From Christensenellaceae bacterium (GTDB lineage: Bacteria > Bacillota > Clostridia > Christensenellales > Aristaeellaceae): DNA of 64,000 bases. The position numbers and the translations under genes were made by a program. The first letter of the stretch is position 1, and each line of letters opens with the position of its first letter. The stretch spans positions 1 through 64,000 of the forward strand of contig DUQK01000045.1 of NCBI GenBank assembly GCA_012837835.1. Reading direction: 5' to 3'. Of this stretch, positions 48,796 to 59,828 are shown in pieces. The notes beneath the pieces were generated by a model, which did no database searches, was not told where the DNA came from, and saw nothing but the letters and a program-made list of their open reading frames with translations.

Positions 48796-51135
48796 CTAGC
48801 GTAGCTTTACCACTGTAACGCCGTCTTCGCCCTCTCCGAACCTGCCAAGGCGATATTCCTCAACCTGTTTGTGTTTCTTTAGATGTTTCTGTATGCCTTT
48901 TCTAAGTATGCCGCTTCCCTTACCGTGTATTATGGAAACTTCCTTAAGCCCGTTCATGGTGGCGTTATCTAAGTATCTGTCGGTTTCAAGAATCGCTTCC
49001 TCAAGATTAAGCCCCCTCACATCGCAGGATAGGGAAGCGGCTTTATTTACAGTGCTTTTAGATACAAAGCTCCTCTGTTTTTTGGCGCTTTCTTGGCTGC
49101 CGCTTAACATATCTATGCTTACATCAAGCTTTATCTGCCCGGCTTGCACAGAAAGCCTGCCTGCTTTATCGGGCAAACTAAGTACCGTTGCCTGTGTGCC
49201 AGTGCTGTTTAGCTTTACAGTATCGCCTATCTCTATTTCTTCCGGAGATAGCGGCTGATTGTTATCAGGCTTTTTGTGAGTATCAAAAAGAGAATTAATT
49301 TCGCCAAGCCTATCAGCCTGCTTGTTTATCTCATGCCAAGGGATTTTACTTTCCTTTTGCATGCGCTTAAGCTCTTCTATTATGCTTGCGCTCTCGCGCT
49401 TGGTTTTATCCAGCAGTTTTTTAGCTTCGCTCTTTGCACTCTTTATAGCCTGCTCGTATTTTTCCTCGGCTTTCCTGTACATTTCTTCGCTCTTACGCTT
49501 AATTTCAAGGGCTTCGCTGTACATCTGCTCTGCCTTTTCCTTTTCCCTGCGGGCAATCTGCCTGTGGTGCTCAGCGCTTGCAATTACATCTTCAAAGCGC
49601 AGCTCCTCGCTGCTTAAATACTGCCTTGCGCTTTTTATAAAGCGCTTAGGTAGCCCAAGCCTTTCTGATATTTCAAAGGCGTTAGACTTACCCGGTATGC
49701 CTACCGATAGCTTGTATGTTGGGCGAAGGGATTCCACATCAAACTCAACGCTTGCGTTTTCAACGCCTTCTGTGGACAGGGCATAGGCTTTAAGCTCGCT
49801 ATAGTGCGTGGTGGCAATTGTAAGTATTTTTCTATCGGTTAAATAGCCAAGTATCGCCCTAGCCAGCGCTGAACCCTCTGTAGGGTCAGTACCCGCGCCA
49901 AGTTCGTCAAATAACACAAGGCTGTCTTCGTTTGCAGTTTCCAGTATTTTTACAATATTGCTCATATGCGATGAAAAAGTGGAGAGAGACTGCTCTATGC
50001 TCTGCTCATCTCCAATATCCGCATAAATTTCATCGAATACGGTAAGCTGAGTGCCTGCGTTTGCGGGTATATGAAGCCCCGCCTGCGCCATCATGCTGAT
50101 TAGCCCCACAGTTTTAAGCGTTACTGTTTTGCCCCCTGTGTTGGGGCCAGTTATTACAAGCGTTGTAAAACTATCTCCAAGCCATATATCGCAGGGCACT
50201 ACGCTTTCTTTAGGCAGCAGCGGGTGGCGGGCTTTAATTAGATTAAGGCTTTTATCATCCCTTATATTAGGTCTTATACCTTCCATAGACAGCGCGAGTT
50301 GAGCCTTTGAAAAAACGAAGTCAATATGGCAAAGTATGTCTACATTTGCGGAAATTTCAAATTCATTATCAGCGCATAGTGCGGATAAGTGCGAAAGTAT
50401 TCGCTCTATCTCCTGCTGCTCCTGAATGTTGAGCTGTTTAAGTTCATTTCCCATTTCAACAAGTGCCAAAGGCTCTATAAAAAGCGTTGCTCCGCTTGAG
50501 GATTGGTCATGCACTATGCCGGGCACGTTTCGCCTGCTTTCAAGCTTTACGGGCAGGCAGTACCTGCCGTTTCTAATGGTTATTATAGGCTCCTGCAGGT
50601 AGTTCATATTGCTGTTTACCATGTTGTTAAGCCTATTTTGTATGCGCTCGTTGCAGTGGCGTATCTGCCGTCTGATATTCATAAGCTCGGGGCTTGCGCT
50701 ATCCGCAATGCTGTCTTCGCCTATTATGCATTCATTTATTTCATTTTCAAGCTCTTTAAGCAGATATAGCCCTGAAGCTATTTTACGAAGAGAAGGGGTA
50801 AACTCATCTTCCTGTACAAGCTGCGCCCTTACCTTTCTTGAAACGCCAAGGCAGGTGGATATTTCCATAAGCGCCCTTATGCTAAGCGTTGCGCCTTTTT
50901 CAGCCCTAGATAGGTGCGGCTTTACATTTTGGAAGCTGTTTATAGGGGATCTTCCCTTAAAGCGCAGCACATAAATAGCCTCCTGCGTTTCCTGCTGGGC
51001 ATTTTCTATTGCATTTTTATTTTTGTCAGGTTTTAGCGCAAGGCATTTATCCCTGCCCATATCGCTTATAGCATATTCAGACAGCATATTACGTATTTTA
51101 TCAAATTCTAATATGCGTATAGCTCTATCGTTCAT
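48796..51135 (-). CDS. mutS2: Endonuclease MutS2 / ribosome rescue ATPase
   Basis: This 779-residue MutS-like protein lacks the mismatch-binding domain. The ATPase carries Walker A TGPNTGGKTVT near residue 332 and VLFDELGAGTDPTEGSALA. A long coiled-coil region (about residues 515-620) follows, then a KOW-like part and a C-terminal Smr domain with IIHGKGSGILRKG. MutS2 has been linked to suppression of recombination and, in Bacillus, to splitting collided ribosomes (RqcU). Its ATG overlaps the zapA stop, so the two are coupled. Confidence 0.94.
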   Translation of the reverse strand: MNDRAIRILEFDKIRNMLSEYAISDMGRDKCLALKPDKNKNAIENAQQETQEAIYVLRFKGRSPINSFQNVKPHLSRAEKGATLSIRALMEISTCLGVSRKVRAQLVQEDEFTPSLRKIASGLYLLKELENEINECIIGEDSIADSASPELMNIRRQIRHCNERIQNRLNNMVNSNMNYLQEPIITIRNGRYCLPVKLESRRNVPGIVHDQSSSGATLFIEPLALVEMGNELKQLNIQEQQEIERILSHLSALCADNEFEISANVDILCHIDFVFSKAQLALSMEGIRPNIRDDKSLNLIKARHPLLPKESVVPCDIWLGDSFTTLVITGPNTGGKTVTLKTVGLISMMAQAGLHIPANAGTQLTVFDEIYADIGDEQSIEQSLSTFSSHMSNIVKILETANEDSLVLFDELGAGTDPTEGSALARAILGYLTDRKILTIATTHYSELKAYALSTEGVENASVEFDVESLRPTYKLSVGIPGKSNAFEISERLGLPKRFIKSARQYLSSEELRFEDVIASAEHHRQIARREKEKAEQMYSEALEIKRKSEEMYRKAEEKYEQAIKSAKSEAKKLLDKTKRESASIIEELKRMQKESKIPWHEINKQADRLGEINSLFDTHKKPDNNQPLSPEEIEIGDTVKLNSTGTQATVLSLPDKAGRLSVQAGQIKLDVSIDMLSGSQESAKKQRSFVSKSTVNKAASLSCDVRGLNLEEAILETDRYLDNATMNGLKEVSIIHGKGSGILRKGIQKHLKKHKQVEEYRLGRFGEGEDGVTVVKLR

Positions 51136-51404
51136 TTTTTAACGCTTGTTTTATCCTCATTAGCTTCATCAAGCGAGCGCCTTAAGCGGGTATTATCTTC
51201 CTGAAGACGTACTATTTCCTCCGCAAAGCGAAGCGCGGTAACAGCAGCTGCGGTTTCAAAAGTTATTCGCCTATCAAGGGACATAATGTTAGTTATGCTT
51301 TCTTCCGTTATATTTACTATGCGGGATATATGCTCACTATCTTCAGAGGAGGATAGCGTAAACCTGCGCCCCGCAAGCGTAACGGTATATGTATTCTTAT
51401 CCAT
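51132..51404 (-). CDS. zapA: Cell division protein ZapA
   Basis: This 90-residue protein has a small N-terminal alpha/beta part (YTVTLAGRRFTLSSSEDSEHISRI) and a C-terminal coiled coil (AVTALRFAEEIVRLQEDNTRLRRSLDEAN), the ZapA layout. ZapA bundles FtsZ filaments at midcell. The ATG at 51404 has GGAG upstream. The longer frame to 51476 lies in the cyclophilin gene. zapA beside mutS2 is the usual order in Firmicutes. Confidence 0.85.
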   Translation of the reverse strand: MDKNTYTVTLAGRRFTLSSSEDSEHISRIVNITEESITNIMSLDRRITFETAAAVTALRFAEEIVRLQEDNTRLRRSLDEANEDKTSVKK

Positions 51405-51405
51405 A

Positions 51406-51930
51406 TTATCTAAGCTCCGTAAAAGGGTATTCCCTGTCTGTTTCAACGCGTATGGATACAATTTCCTGTTTTTCAAATGGCTTGTCGTTTCTATCGCGTT
51501 TAACGTTTACTATTTTTTCGGCAGCCTGCATGTTTTCAAGCACCTTGCCGAATGCCGCGTAGTTTCCGTCAAGGTGGGGGGATTTAGATGTCATTATAAA
51601 GAACTGCGAGCCGGCGGAGTCGTTCCTCATGCTCCTTGCCATGCTTAGAACGCCATATTCATGCTTAATAGGGTTATCTATTCCATTTGCGGCAAATTCG
51701 CCTTTTATGCAGTAGCCGGGACCCCCGGTTCCGCTGCCCTTTGGGCAGCCGCCCTGTATCATAAAGCCGGGTATTACCCTATGGAAGCACAGCCCGTCAT
51801 AAAAGCCGCTGTTTGCAAGGGATATGAAATTACCCACGCTTTCAGGAGCTATATCAGGATACAGTTCGCCCACTAGTATATCTCCGTTTTGCATGGTAAT
51901 TGTAAACTTGGGTTTTGTATTATCAGCCAT
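51406..51930 (-). CDS. Cyclophilin-type peptidyl-prolyl cis-trans isomerase
   Basis: This 174-residue cytoplasmic isomerase has the motifs [25 protein letters not shown] near residue 54 and [30 protein letters not shown] near residue 107. These cover the active-site Arg, Phe and Gln. There is no signal peptide. AGGAGG precedes the ATG. It lies 30 bp after mfd. Confidence 0.95.
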   Translation of the reverse strand: MADNTKPKFTITMQNGDILVGELYPDIAPESVGNFISLANSGFYDGLCFHRVIPGFMIQGGCPKGSGTGGPGYCIKGEFAANGIDNPIKHEYGVLSMARSMRNDSAGSQFFIMTSKSPHLDGNYAAFGKVLENMQAAEKIVNVKRDRNDKPFEKQEIVSIRVETDREYPFTELR

Positions 51931-51960
51931 AATTATTCCTCCTTTTAGAATATGATAATG

Positions 51961-54900
51961 TTATCCGCGCTTATTGTCAATTTGTGCCATACTTAGCTTA
52001 TTATTAAGCCTTTCAAGCGTTTCTATGCCGAGTTTTAGAGCTTCCTGCGCATCTTTACTCGTTTTAATAAGCAGCTTTGTAGTTTTGCCTGATGTAAGCT
52101 TTATATTGCTTTCATCTTTTAATATATATAAAAGCATTTCAGGGTCTTTAATATAGTCGGGGTTAAGCCTTAGTGTTAATATACCATTCTTATACATAAC
52201 AAGGTCGCTGCCAATATTACCCGCAAGTGAGCGGAGTAGTGCAATATTTATAAGCGCTATTACTTCTTCAGGCGGTTCACCAAAGCGGTCTATAAGCAGG
52301 GCTATTACTTCCTGTTTGTCTTCGTCATTTTTAACCCAAGATATGCGCTTGTATATTTCTATCCTCTGTGCCTGTCCATCTACATAGTTTTCAGGCAGAT
52401 AGGCGTTTATATTCATATCTACCCTTGTATCTTTTTCTGTATCTTCTACAAGCTTACCCTGTGCGGATAGTACGGCGCGCTCAAGCATTTTGCAGTACAT
52501 ATCATAGCCTATGGCGCTCATTTGACCTGACTGCTCAGGTCCAAATATATTGCCCGCGCCCCTTATCTGTATATCCCTCATGGCTATTCGGAAGCCCGCG
52601 CCAAATTCTGTAAACTGCCGTATTGCGGAGAGCCTTTTTTCCGCTACTTCAGACAGCGCTTTATCAGGGCGCACTAGGAAATACGCATATGCTTTTCTTG
52701 CAGATCTGCCTACCCTGCCTCTTAGCTGGTAAAGCTGCCCTAAGCCGAACCTATCCGCATCGTATACTATAAGCGTATTTACATTGGGTATATCAAGCCC
52801 ATTTTCTATTATTGTGGAGCAAAGCAGAACGTCGTACCTGCCCATAGAGAAATCCATCATAATATCTTCAAGCACATTGCTTCTAAGCTGTCCGTGAGCG
52901 ATGGCTATTTTAGCTTCCGGCACAAGGCGCCTTATCCTTGCGGAAAAATCCTCCATGCGCTGTACCCTGTTGTATAGGAAATATACCTGTCCGCCGCGAC
53001 CCAGCTCCCTTAATATTACATCCCTTATAAGCGCCGCGCTTGATGACACTACATAGCTTTGTACGGGCTGCCTTTCCTCTGGTGGTGTTTCTATTATGCT
53101 CATATCCCGAATGCCTACCATGCTCATATGCAGAGTTCTTGGTATAGGTGTTGCGGATAGCGTAAGTACATCTACGGTTTTCTTTATATTCTTTATGCTC
53201 TCTTTATGACCTACGCCAAAGCGCTGTTCCTCGTCTACTATTAAAAGCCCTAGGTTTTTAAATTTTACATCCTTTGAAAGCAGCCTATGAGTGCCTATTA
53301 CTATGTCTATTTCTCCCCTAAATAGTGCTATAAGAGTGGCCTTATTCTGCGCAGGGCTTTGAAAGCGGCTTAACTTGGCGATTTTAACCGGAAAACCCCT
53401 AAAGCGCCTTATAAAACTGTGGTAGTGTTGCTCAACAAGTATGGTGGTTGGCGCAAGCAGTGCAACCTGTTTGCCGTTAATTACGGCGCGAAATGCAGCG
53501 CGCATGGCAACCTCAGTCTTTCCAAAACCAACATCGCCAAGCAGCAGCCTATCCATGTTCTTTGGCTTTTCCATGTCGGCTAGCACTTCGTCTATAGCGC
53601 TTTGTTGGTCGGGGGTAAGTTCAAACTCAAAATTGTCGTTAAACTCTTCCTCCCAAGCGGGGGAAGGCTCAAACGCAAAGCCTGGGGTGGCTTCCCTCTG
53701 CGCGTAAAGCTCAACTAAATTAAACGCAAGCTTTTTAAGCGAGGATTTTACCTTCGCCTTCTGCTTTTGCCAAGATGTGCTGTTTAGCGAATCAAGCTTA
53801 GGTTCATAGCCCTCGCTACCTATATATTTTTGTACCCTGTCAAACTGGTCAACGGGTATATATAGCTTGTCGGAGCCTTGGTAGCGTATGTATAGGTAGT
53901 CCCTCCAAGTACCCTCGCTCTGCAGCCTTACAGTGCCCTCATACACGCCTATGCCATGCATTTCGTGCACGACATAATCCCCCTTGTTAAGCTCTATAAA
54001 GGCTTCTATGGGTCGGGATTTTGATGTGGATACCCTCTTTCTCTGCGCGCTGCCGTATAAATCACTCTGTGTTATTATGGCGATTTTTGCGCTATCATAT
54101 ACAAAGCCTTCATAGTACGATATAGGTATAAAAACAGCCTTGCCATGTGTTAATGTATAAGCATCAGGTATAAAATCAGGCATAGCAAAGCCTTCAAGGG
54201 ATAGCGCGCTTTGTATGCGCTTTGCCCTGTTTTCGCTCTGTGTTGCTATGCCTACCGCAAAGCCATTGCCTGTATATTCTTTCATTCCCTTAGCAAACTC
54301 GGCAAAATTGCCCCTATACATTTCATTTGTGGATTTTGCGCTTAAATTAAACAGCTTTTCAGGCACAAAGCCGGAAAACGCAAGCAGCATATCCTGCATT
54401 ATTATAGGATTAGCGGCTAAAAGCCTTTGCTTTATTTCGTCTACAGTGTAGCAAAGCTCAGCCTGCTTTTTTATTGCATCGCCTCTAAGTACAGCCTGCT
54501 TAAGGGAATCTAAAAACGCCGCATGTTCCCTTTCTATTCTAGTAAATACACTATTTGGAGTATCTAAAACTATTATAGCGTTTTTTATATAGCTTTCTAT
54601 TGGGAGAGTTTCTTCTATAAGCGGATACCATAGATGTATGCTCGGGAAAAAGCCGGTAGCTTTAAGGCGCTGCATATCAAGCTCCATCCTGCCTATATTA
54701 CTAAGTGGAGCCGCTCCAGATGAAAACATGTCGGAAGCTGTTTCTGCATTGTCGTTGTTGCTTTCTATAAAGCTAATTATGCTTTCTGCCGCATTTTCTC
54801 TTTTGCTTTCTTCAATAATATAAAAGGGTGCGGGGGATATTTCTATGCTGTTAACCCCGCTTTCGCTCCTTTGGCTAAGTGTGTCAAAGGGGCGTATGCT

Positions 54901-55482
54901 GTCTATTTCCGTGTCAAAAAACTCTATCCTGTAGGGAATATCATCAAGAGGCGAGAATATATCTAGTATATCGCCACGAAGGGCGCACTGCCCCTTGCCC
55001 TCTACCATGGATACCCGCTCATAGCCTAGGTTTACAAGTGTTTTTATTAATTCCTGCGGCTCATATATATCGCCTATATTTATAATTATGTTGGTAAAAT
55101 CAGGCAGGGGAAAGCGCTGCATAAGGCATTCGGGGGATAGGCATAGCATTTTTATATCGCCTTTTATTACATCGCTTAGTACCCTTCTATTTTGAAGAGT
55201 TCTCTCCTTGCTGTATGTGCCCTGAACGAACTGAATATCCTGGTATGTAATATGCCCAGCTGCGCCACCCAGCAGTGATGAAGCGTTAGTTGACACCCTT
55301 TCAGAAGCTTTGGAGCTAGGCGCAATATATATAAGCTGCCTACCCGTATACTGGGATATTGCGCTTGAAACAAACACCCTCATGCTTTCAGGCATATCAT
55401 AAAGGACAATGCAGCTGCCTATGCTATCTACTATATTTTTAAAGTCTAAGCTTTCAAAAAGCGGCTCAAAAATACTGCTCAT
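51961..55482 (-). CDS. mfd: Transcription-repair coupling factor Mfd
   Basis: This 1173-residue ATP-dependent translocase removes stalled RNA polymerase and recruits UvrA. N-terminal UvrB-like domains are followed by the RNAP-interacting domain (about residues 490-560, [21 protein letters not shown]). The RecG-like helicase has Walker [22 protein letters not shown], the DEEQ box [10 protein letters not shown] and motif [11 protein letters not shown]. The TRCF C-terminal domain is complete. It overlaps the pth stop by four bases (ATGA). Confidence 0.97.
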   Translation of the reverse strand: MSSIFEPLFESLDFKNIVDSIGSCIVLYDMPESMRVFVSSAISQYTGRQLIYIAPSSKASERVSTNASSLLGGAAGHITYQDIQFVQGTYSKERTLQNRRVLSDVIKGDIKMLCLSPECLMQRFPLPDFTNIIINIGDIYEPQELIKTLVNLGYERVSMVEGKGQCALRGDILDIFSPLDDIPYRIEFFDTEIDSIRPFDTLSQRSESGVNSIEISPAPFYIIEESKRENAAESIISFIESNNDNAETASDMFSSGAAPLSNIGRMELDMQRLKATGFFPSIHLWYPLIEETLPIESYIKNAIIVLDTPNSVFTRIEREHAAFLDSLKQAVLRGDAIKKQAELCYTVDEIKQRLLAANPIIMQDMLLAFSGFVPEKLFNLSAKSTNEMYRGNFAEFAKGMKEYTGNGFAVGIATQSENRAKRIQSALSLEGFAMPDFIPDAYTLTHGKAVFIPISYYEGFVYDSAKIAIITQSDLYGSAQRKRVSTSKSRPIEAFIELNKGDYVVHEMHGIGVYEGTVRLQSEGTWRDYLYIRYQGSDKLYIPVDQFDRVQKYIGSEGYEPKLDSLNSTSWQKQKAKVKSSLKKLAFNLVELYAQREATPGFAFEPSPAWEEEFNDNFEFELTPDQQSAIDEVLADMEKPKNMDRLLLGDVGFGKTEVAMRAAFRAVINGKQVALLAPTTILVEQHYHSFIRRFRGFPVKIAKLSRFQSPAQNKATLIALFRGEIDIVIGTHRLLSKDVKFKNLGLLIVDEEQRFGVGHKESIKNIKKTVDVLTLSATPIPRTLHMSMVGIRDMSIIETPPEERQPVQSYVVSSSAALIRDVILRELGRGGQVYFLYNRVQRMEDFSARIRRLVPEAKIAIAHGQLRSNVLEDIMMDFSMGRYDVLLCSTIIENGLDIPNVNTLIVYDADRFGLGQLYQLRGRVGRSARKAYAYFLVRPDKALSEVAEKRLSAIRQFTEFGAGFRIAMRDIQIRGAGNIFGPEQSGQMSAIGYDMYCKMLERAVLSAQGKLVEDTEKDTRVDMNINAYLPENYVDGQAQRIEIYKRISWVKNDEDKQEVIALLIDRFGEPPEEVIALINIALLRSLAGNIGSDLVMYKNGILTLRLNPDYIKDPEMLLYILKDESNIKLTSGKTTKLLIKTSKDAQEALKLGIETLERLNNKLSMAQIDNKRG

Positions 55483-56045
55483 TTATTTGTGTTGTATATA
55501 TTCATAGCCCGCTCTATATCATACAGAATAAATTCAAGCGCTGCGTTTGCAGCCCTATCGATTGCGGAGTTTATTATATCCATATCTTCATCTGTAAATT
55601 TAGATAGCACAAAGGAAGCAAGCTCCATATTTTCAGGCGGACTGCCTATGCCTATTCTAATTCTCGGGAATTTATCTGTATATGTTTCAGCTATTATGCT
55701 GCGAAGACCGTTGTGAGTACCCGCCCCGCCGTGGGGGCGCAGGCGTATTTTTCCAAGGGGCAAATCTATATCGTCTGAAATAATTAGTATATCTTGAGGT
55801 TCAAGTTTGTACCAATGCATAATTTCTCTAACTGCTCTGCCGCTTACATTCATGTATGTTTGGGGTTTAGCAAGTATAAACGTTTCTCCCTTATATTCGG
55901 TGTCTATTAATATAGATGAAAGGGTGTTTCTCTCTCTTTTAGAGCCGCATTTTTCGGCTATTCTATCTACCGTTCTAAAGCCTACATTATGGCGGGTGTA
56001 TGTATAGTTTATGCCCGGGTTACCAAGACCTATTATTACTTTCAT
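55479..56045 (-). CDS. pth: Peptidyl-tRNA hydrolase
   Basis: This 188-residue enzyme releases tRNA from peptidyl-tRNA that dropped off ribosomes. GLGNPGINYTYTRHNVGF at the N-terminus contains the catalytic His. KPQTYMNVSGRAV and DDIDLPLGKIRLRPHGGAGTHNGLRSI are diagnostic. It is coupled by ATGA overlaps to both purR and mfd, the common pth-mfd order of Firmicutes. Confidence 0.96.
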   Translation of the reverse strand: MKVIIGLGNPGINYTYTRHNVGFRTVDRIAEKCGSKRERNTLSSILIDTEYKGETFILAKPQTYMNVSGRAVREIMHWYKLEPQDILIISDDIDLPLGKIRLRPHGGAGTHNGLRSIIAETYTDKFPRIRIGIGSPPENMELASFVLSKFTDEDMDIINSAIDRAANAALEFILYDIERAMNIYNTNK

Positions 56046-56869
56046 TCTTTGCTCCTGCGCTCATTAAGCCACTGCGCGGGCTGCACATAGGGCGGGGCTT
56101 CGCTGGAACGGCTTAGTGTCATAAGAGAAATATCGCCTGATACATGCCGCACCTTGCGCGGGTCTTCAGACAGCATAAATGCCATGCCGGCAATATGCAC
56201 ATTGAATTCCTTCATAAGTGTACACATGCCAAGGGCTGTGCCGCCATCGCTTATAAAATCGTCTATAATTAGCGCTTTTTCGCCTGCCTTTGCGGCGCGT
56301 TTGGGCAGGGACATAGCTTCAAGGCTTCCCTTGCCGGAAAAATAGTTTATGTTAACAGAGCTCCCCTCGTATACTTTGCTAGTGCGTCTTGCAACAAGCA
56401 GAGGCACTCCAAGCTGATGAGCTACCGCAAATGCAAAGGGTATGCCCTTTGTTTCCATAGTGAGCACGAAATCAGCCTCAGAATTTAGGTACTCCATAGC
56501 TATTATAGAAGCAAGGGTATTTACTATACTTGGGGTTGAAAGTATATCCGACCAGTATAAAAAGCCGCCGGGTAATATACGCCTTGGGTCATTTAATATG
56601 CGGCTTACCTTAAGCACCTCGTCATATGCCTTATCAGCTGAAAAGTGCGGGCAATAGTACACACCGCCAAGCACACCTTGTTTTGTGATAACCCTGCCTA
56701 TGCCTTCCTTTTGGAATGCGTCCGCTATAAGGGCGACATCTTCGCTAAGTGTGGATTTTGCAGCCCCAAACTTCTTAGAAAAGCTTGATAGTGTAAACAC
56801 GTTGCTTGGATTTTCTACCAGCATACGGCTTATTATTGCTATTCTCTGCGCGCGTTTAAGTTTAGACAA
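56042..56869 (-). CDS. purR: Pur operon regulator PurR (PRTase type)
   Basis: This 275-residue protein is the Bacillus-type PurR, with an N-terminal winged helix (residues 1-75, SKLKRAQRIAIISRMLVENP, FTLSSFSKKFGAAKSTLSEDV). A phosphoribosyltransferase-like domain holds the PRPP loop LIIDDFISDGGTALGM near residue 200. It represses purine genes and is released by PRPP (or responds to ppGpp). The TTG start has AGGAG nine bases upstream. It is the first gene of the minus-strand group ending with ispE. Confidence 0.93.
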   Translation of the reverse strand: MSKLKRAQRIAIISRMLVENPSNVFTLSSFSKKFGAAKSTLSEDVALIADAFQKEGIGRVITKQGVLGGVYYCPHFSADKAYDEVLKVSRILNDPRRILPGGFLYWSDILSTPSIVNTLASIIAMEYLNSEADFVLTMETKGIPFAFAVAHQLGVPLLVARRTSKVYEGSSVNINYFSGKGSLEAMSLPKRAAKAGEKALIIDDFISDGGTALGMCTLMKEFNVHIAGMAFMLSEDPRKVRHVSGDISLMTLSRSSEAPPYVQPAQWLNERRSKE

Positions 56870-56966
56870 TACAAAAAACTCCTAACCATAGAATAGATAT
56901 ATAATACCAAAAAAATTCTAACTATGCACAAAAAAGTAAAAATTTGGGATTATTTAAGCTTAGGCA

Positions 56967-57005
56967 TGGCAAATAAAACCCCCGCATATAAGCGGGGGAA
57001 TGCCA
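56967..57005 (-). terminator. Terminator of the nagA-ROK operon
   Basis: CCCCCGC (56979-56985) and GCGGGGG (56992-56998) form the stem, with an outer TGGCA/TGCCA pairing. On the minus strand TTTTATTT follows. It lies 30 bp after the ROK gene stop codon and isolates it from purR. Confidence 0.9.
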
Positions 57006-57028
57006 TTGTAGTTTATACAAAAATTAGC

Positions 57029-58414
57029 TTACTTTTTTACTATTTCAGGCAGGCTTGCAGCTGCAACTGACTGACCTACTCTGCGGCTCTGCTCGTCCGG
57101 TATATTAAGCTCAAGCTTCTTTGCAAGCTCCGGGAACTCATTATCAAGCACCTTATGCGCATTGTCTAATATAAGCGTGCCGCCATCGCCTGATGTAACA
57201 CGACCTAGGATAAGCACATGCTTAATATCGTAGAACAGCGAATAGTAGGCGATTGCATAGCCGAAGTATACGCCTATGCTTTCGAATATCTTTTTCGCTC
57301 CTTCATGGCCTTCAGCAAGCTTTTTCTGCACTACTTTAAGCTTTTCAGCGGGGGATAGGTTTTCGTCAAGCTCTATACCCGCGGCGGGTGCAAGCTTTAT
57401 TACGCCGTCTTGCGAAAAGTACTTAACACCGCAGCCATAATCGCCCGACCATTCGTCTACCATGGCATCGGGGTTTGCGTCTATCGGTACGAAGGCAAGC
57501 TCATTTAACCAGCCCATTATGTGCATGTTTTCGTCAACATATCCGCCGGCTTCGCTTGTGCCCATGGCTATGCCAAGCACGTTTCCGCTGTCTAGGTTCA
57601 TAGCGCCTGCAAGTGCGGTAACATCTCCGTCGTTGGCAACTTCAAGCGGTACATCGCCAAACTGCTTGGCTATGTCTATGTACATGGTTTTTACATGCTT
57701 GTCAAACTCATCCCTTGGTACCTTAAGGAATAGAGAAGCAACCATTATTTTATTATCCACATAGTTGCCTGCGCTGCTAACGCCTATGGCGTCAACGCGG
57801 GGCATATGGGAGGCAGCTGTTTTCATGGCTGTATATATGCCATCATAGTGGTACTGGGGGTCTGAATTAATTTTGGGGTGCCATACTACTTCTTCTGAAT
57901 ACACGGGTTCGCCGTCTATAACCGCGCTGACTTTCCTGTCGCTGCCGCCAGCGTCAAAGCCTATTCTGCAGCCGTCAAGGTGTTTGCCTATGTTGCTGGC
58001 GCTTTCTATGGGCGTTTCTATAAGGGAAGCGTCTTCATAGTACTCTACCTCAAAAGGCTGCTCGTATACGGTTTCCATATGGTCTACGTCAAACGCTCGC
58101 TCACCCTCGCGAGTGTATACTTTTTTAACATGCTCATATATGGCTTTAGAGCCCGATAGTTTTATTTTGTAGCCGCCGTACATCCATAGCAAACCCTTAA
58201 TAATACGGTCAAACAGGGCTATGGTGAGCTCTTCACTAGTGCCATCGGGGAAAATATCGCAGCTCCACGGGGTTGAGTAGCCGCCGCTCCTTTCTATTGC
58301 GCAAACGAATTTTTGCTTGTTTTCCTCGTTTTTGAGCTTTTCCTGGTAATCCCTGAATGCTATGGAAAGAGGGGCGAACTTAGGGTCAAGTTCGGGTGTA
58401 AATTTTAGTTTCAT
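57029..58414 (-). CDS. ROK-family sugar kinase-like protein with long N-terminal extension
   Basis: This is a 461-residue protein. The ROK/ASKHA fold begins only near residue 148: CRIGFDAGGSDRKVSAVIDGE is the phosphate-1 motif, EVANDGDVTALAGA contains the probable catalytic Asp, and GIAMGTSEAGGYVDE is the phosphate-2 region. The usual ROK zinc-cysteine signature is not seen. The first ~145 residues form a domain I do not recognise. It is coupled to nagA (ATGA) and is probably an N-acetylhexosamine kinase or a sugar-sensing protein supplying NagA. Ordinary ROK kinases have about 300 residues. Confidence 0.75.
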   Translation of the reverse strand: MKLKFTPELDPKFAPLSIAFRDYQEKLKNEENKQKFVCAIERSGGYSTPWSCDIFPDGTSEELTIALFDRIIKGLLWMYGGYKIKLSGSKAIYEHVKKVYTREGERAFDVDHMETVYEQPFEVEYYEDASLIETPIESASNIGKHLDGCRIGFDAGGSDRKVSAVIDGEPVYSEEVVWHPKINSDPQYHYDGIYTAMKTAASHMPRVDAIGVSSAGNYVDNKIMVASLFLKVPRDEFDKHVKTMYIDIAKQFGDVPLEVANDGDVTALAGAMNLDSGNVLGIAMGTSEAGGYVDENMHIMGWLNELAFVPIDANPDAMVDEWSGDYGCGVKYFSQDGVIKLAPAAGIELDENLSPAEKLKVVQKKLAEGHEGAKKIFESIGVYFGYAIAYYSLFYDIKHVLILGRVTSGDGGTLILDNAHKVLDNEFPELAKKLELNIPDEQSRRVGQSVAAASLPEIVKK

Positions 58415-59568
58415 TGCTGTGCTCCTTTGCTGAATTTTTCTATACCTCTAACGAAGGTTTTATATACATTGAAGGATGCGTCCATAATGGCTATATCGGC
58501 ATCCTTGCCTACATCAAGCGAGCCTTTATTCCCATCAACGCCTATGGCTCTTGCGGGATAAAGGGAGGCTGCGTTTATAGCCTCATAAAGGGGAATATCC
58601 GTATTTTCGTAAAGGTTTTTAGCTGCTAGGTTTAGTTTAAGTACGCTGCCGGCAATGGTGCCGTCCGCAAGGCGGCATTCAACACCCTTTACAAATATAG
58701 GCTGGCCGCCTAGCGTGTATTCGCCATCTTCAAGACCGCCTGCTCTAGTGCAGTCTGTAATAAGTACAAGCTTATCCTTTTTGGCTTTATATACAAGCTT
58801 AAATAACCCTGGGTGTATATGGAAACAATCGGCTATAAGTTCGCATACTACGTCTTCTGTAAGCGCTGCGCCTACAACGCCCGGCTCCCTGTGGTTAAGC
58901 CCAGTCATAGCGTTAAATAGATGGGTGATATGCGAAGCTCCCGCCTTTATAGCTTCTACAGCTTCGCTGTATTTAGCGTCTGTATGTCCTATTGAAACCA
59001 CTATATCGCTGTTCTCAGTAATCTCTTTAATGCACTCTATGCCGCCTGGCATTTCGGGGGCTAGAGTTATCATTTTTATTACATCCTTATAGGGGAGTAT
59101 ACGAGAGGCATCGGGCGGGAGTATATTTGTATCCGCCTGTGCGCCCTTTCTTTTTGTGTTAACAAATGGACCTTCCGCGTGTACGCCTAGTATCTCAGCG
59201 CCTATAAATTCAGGCGTTTTACTTTCGGGCATCATGCTTTTAGCAAGCTCAAACGCCGCAACTATTTCATCCCAAGGTACTGTCATAGTGGTTGGCATAA
59301 AAGAGCTTACGCCGTTTTCAAGTACGCCCTTTGCCATTATGCGGAGACCTTCTTCAATGCCGTCTGAAATATCCTCACCATGGTAGCCGTGTATATGTAT
59401 ATCCACAAGCCCGGGTATAATATATTTCCCTCCTGCGTCTATTTTTTCTTCAACTTGCATGAAGCCATCATATTCTATTGCCAATATTTTTTTATCAAAA
59501 TACAACACCTTGTCCTTGATTTCACCTTTCGGCGTAACAATAATGCCGTTATATATAGCACGCACCAT
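58411..59568 (-). CDS. nagA: N-acetylglucosamine-6-phosphate deacetylase NagA
   Basis: This 385-residue amidohydrolase converts GlcNAc-6-phosphate to glucosamine-6-phosphate. Metal and substrate motifs are DIHIHGYHGEDISDG near residue 58, HAEGPFVN near residue 135, SIGHTDAKYSEA, HLFNAMTGLNHREPGVVG near residue 219 and the catalytic Asp in LITDCTRAGG near residue 277. GGGAGG precedes the ATG. It is first of a two-gene transcript and diverges from the ABC importer operon. Confidence 0.94.
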   Translation of the reverse strand: MVRAIYNGIIVTPKGEIKDKVLYFDKKILAIEYDGFMQVEEKIDAGGKYIIPGLVDIHIHGYHGEDISDGIEEGLRIMAKGVLENGVSSFMPTTMTVPWDEIVAAFELAKSMMPESKTPEFIGAEILGVHAEGPFVNTKRKGAQADTNILPPDASRILPYKDVIKMITLAPEMPGGIECIKEITENSDIVVSIGHTDAKYSEAVEAIKAGASHITHLFNAMTGLNHREPGVVGAALTEDVVCELIADCFHIHPGLFKLVYKAKKDKLVLITDCTRAGGLEDGEYTLGGQPIFVKGVECRLADGTIAGSVLKLNLAAKNLYENTDIPLYEAINAASLYPARAIGVDGNKGSLDVGKDADIAIMDASFNVYKTFVRGIEKFSKGAQQ

Positions 59569-59600
59569 AAAAAGCCTCCCTAGTATTTAAATTCCTCTCC

Positions 59601-59629
59601 ATTGTATACAAATAGGCGCATAGTTTCAA
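59601..59629 (-). promoter_or_regulatory. nagA promoter
   Basis: On the minus strand TTGAAA (59624-59629), a 17-bp spacer and TACAAT (59601-59606), the same hexamers as the queH promoter. The remainder of the 319-bp divergent gap up to 59828 holds no recognisable gene or structure. Confidence 0.62.
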
Positions 59630-59828
59630 GTGATTAGTCTTGTGTTCTTATGTGCTTTATAATTAATCAGATAGAAATCTATTTTGTTGAATAAATATAC
59701 AAAATGGTCGAATTTCTGACTGCGTTATTTCAAAAAAAAGGATTTAAATGCCGAAGTTGCTGTAAAACAACAAGAAACATGAGTATATGCATAATTATTA
59801 ACCCAAAAACCCTATTCTTTCAACAAGC

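Noticed and set aside
53441..53707. Plus-strand frames opposite mfd
   Set aside because: They lie within a complete, well-conserved gene and resemble no protein.
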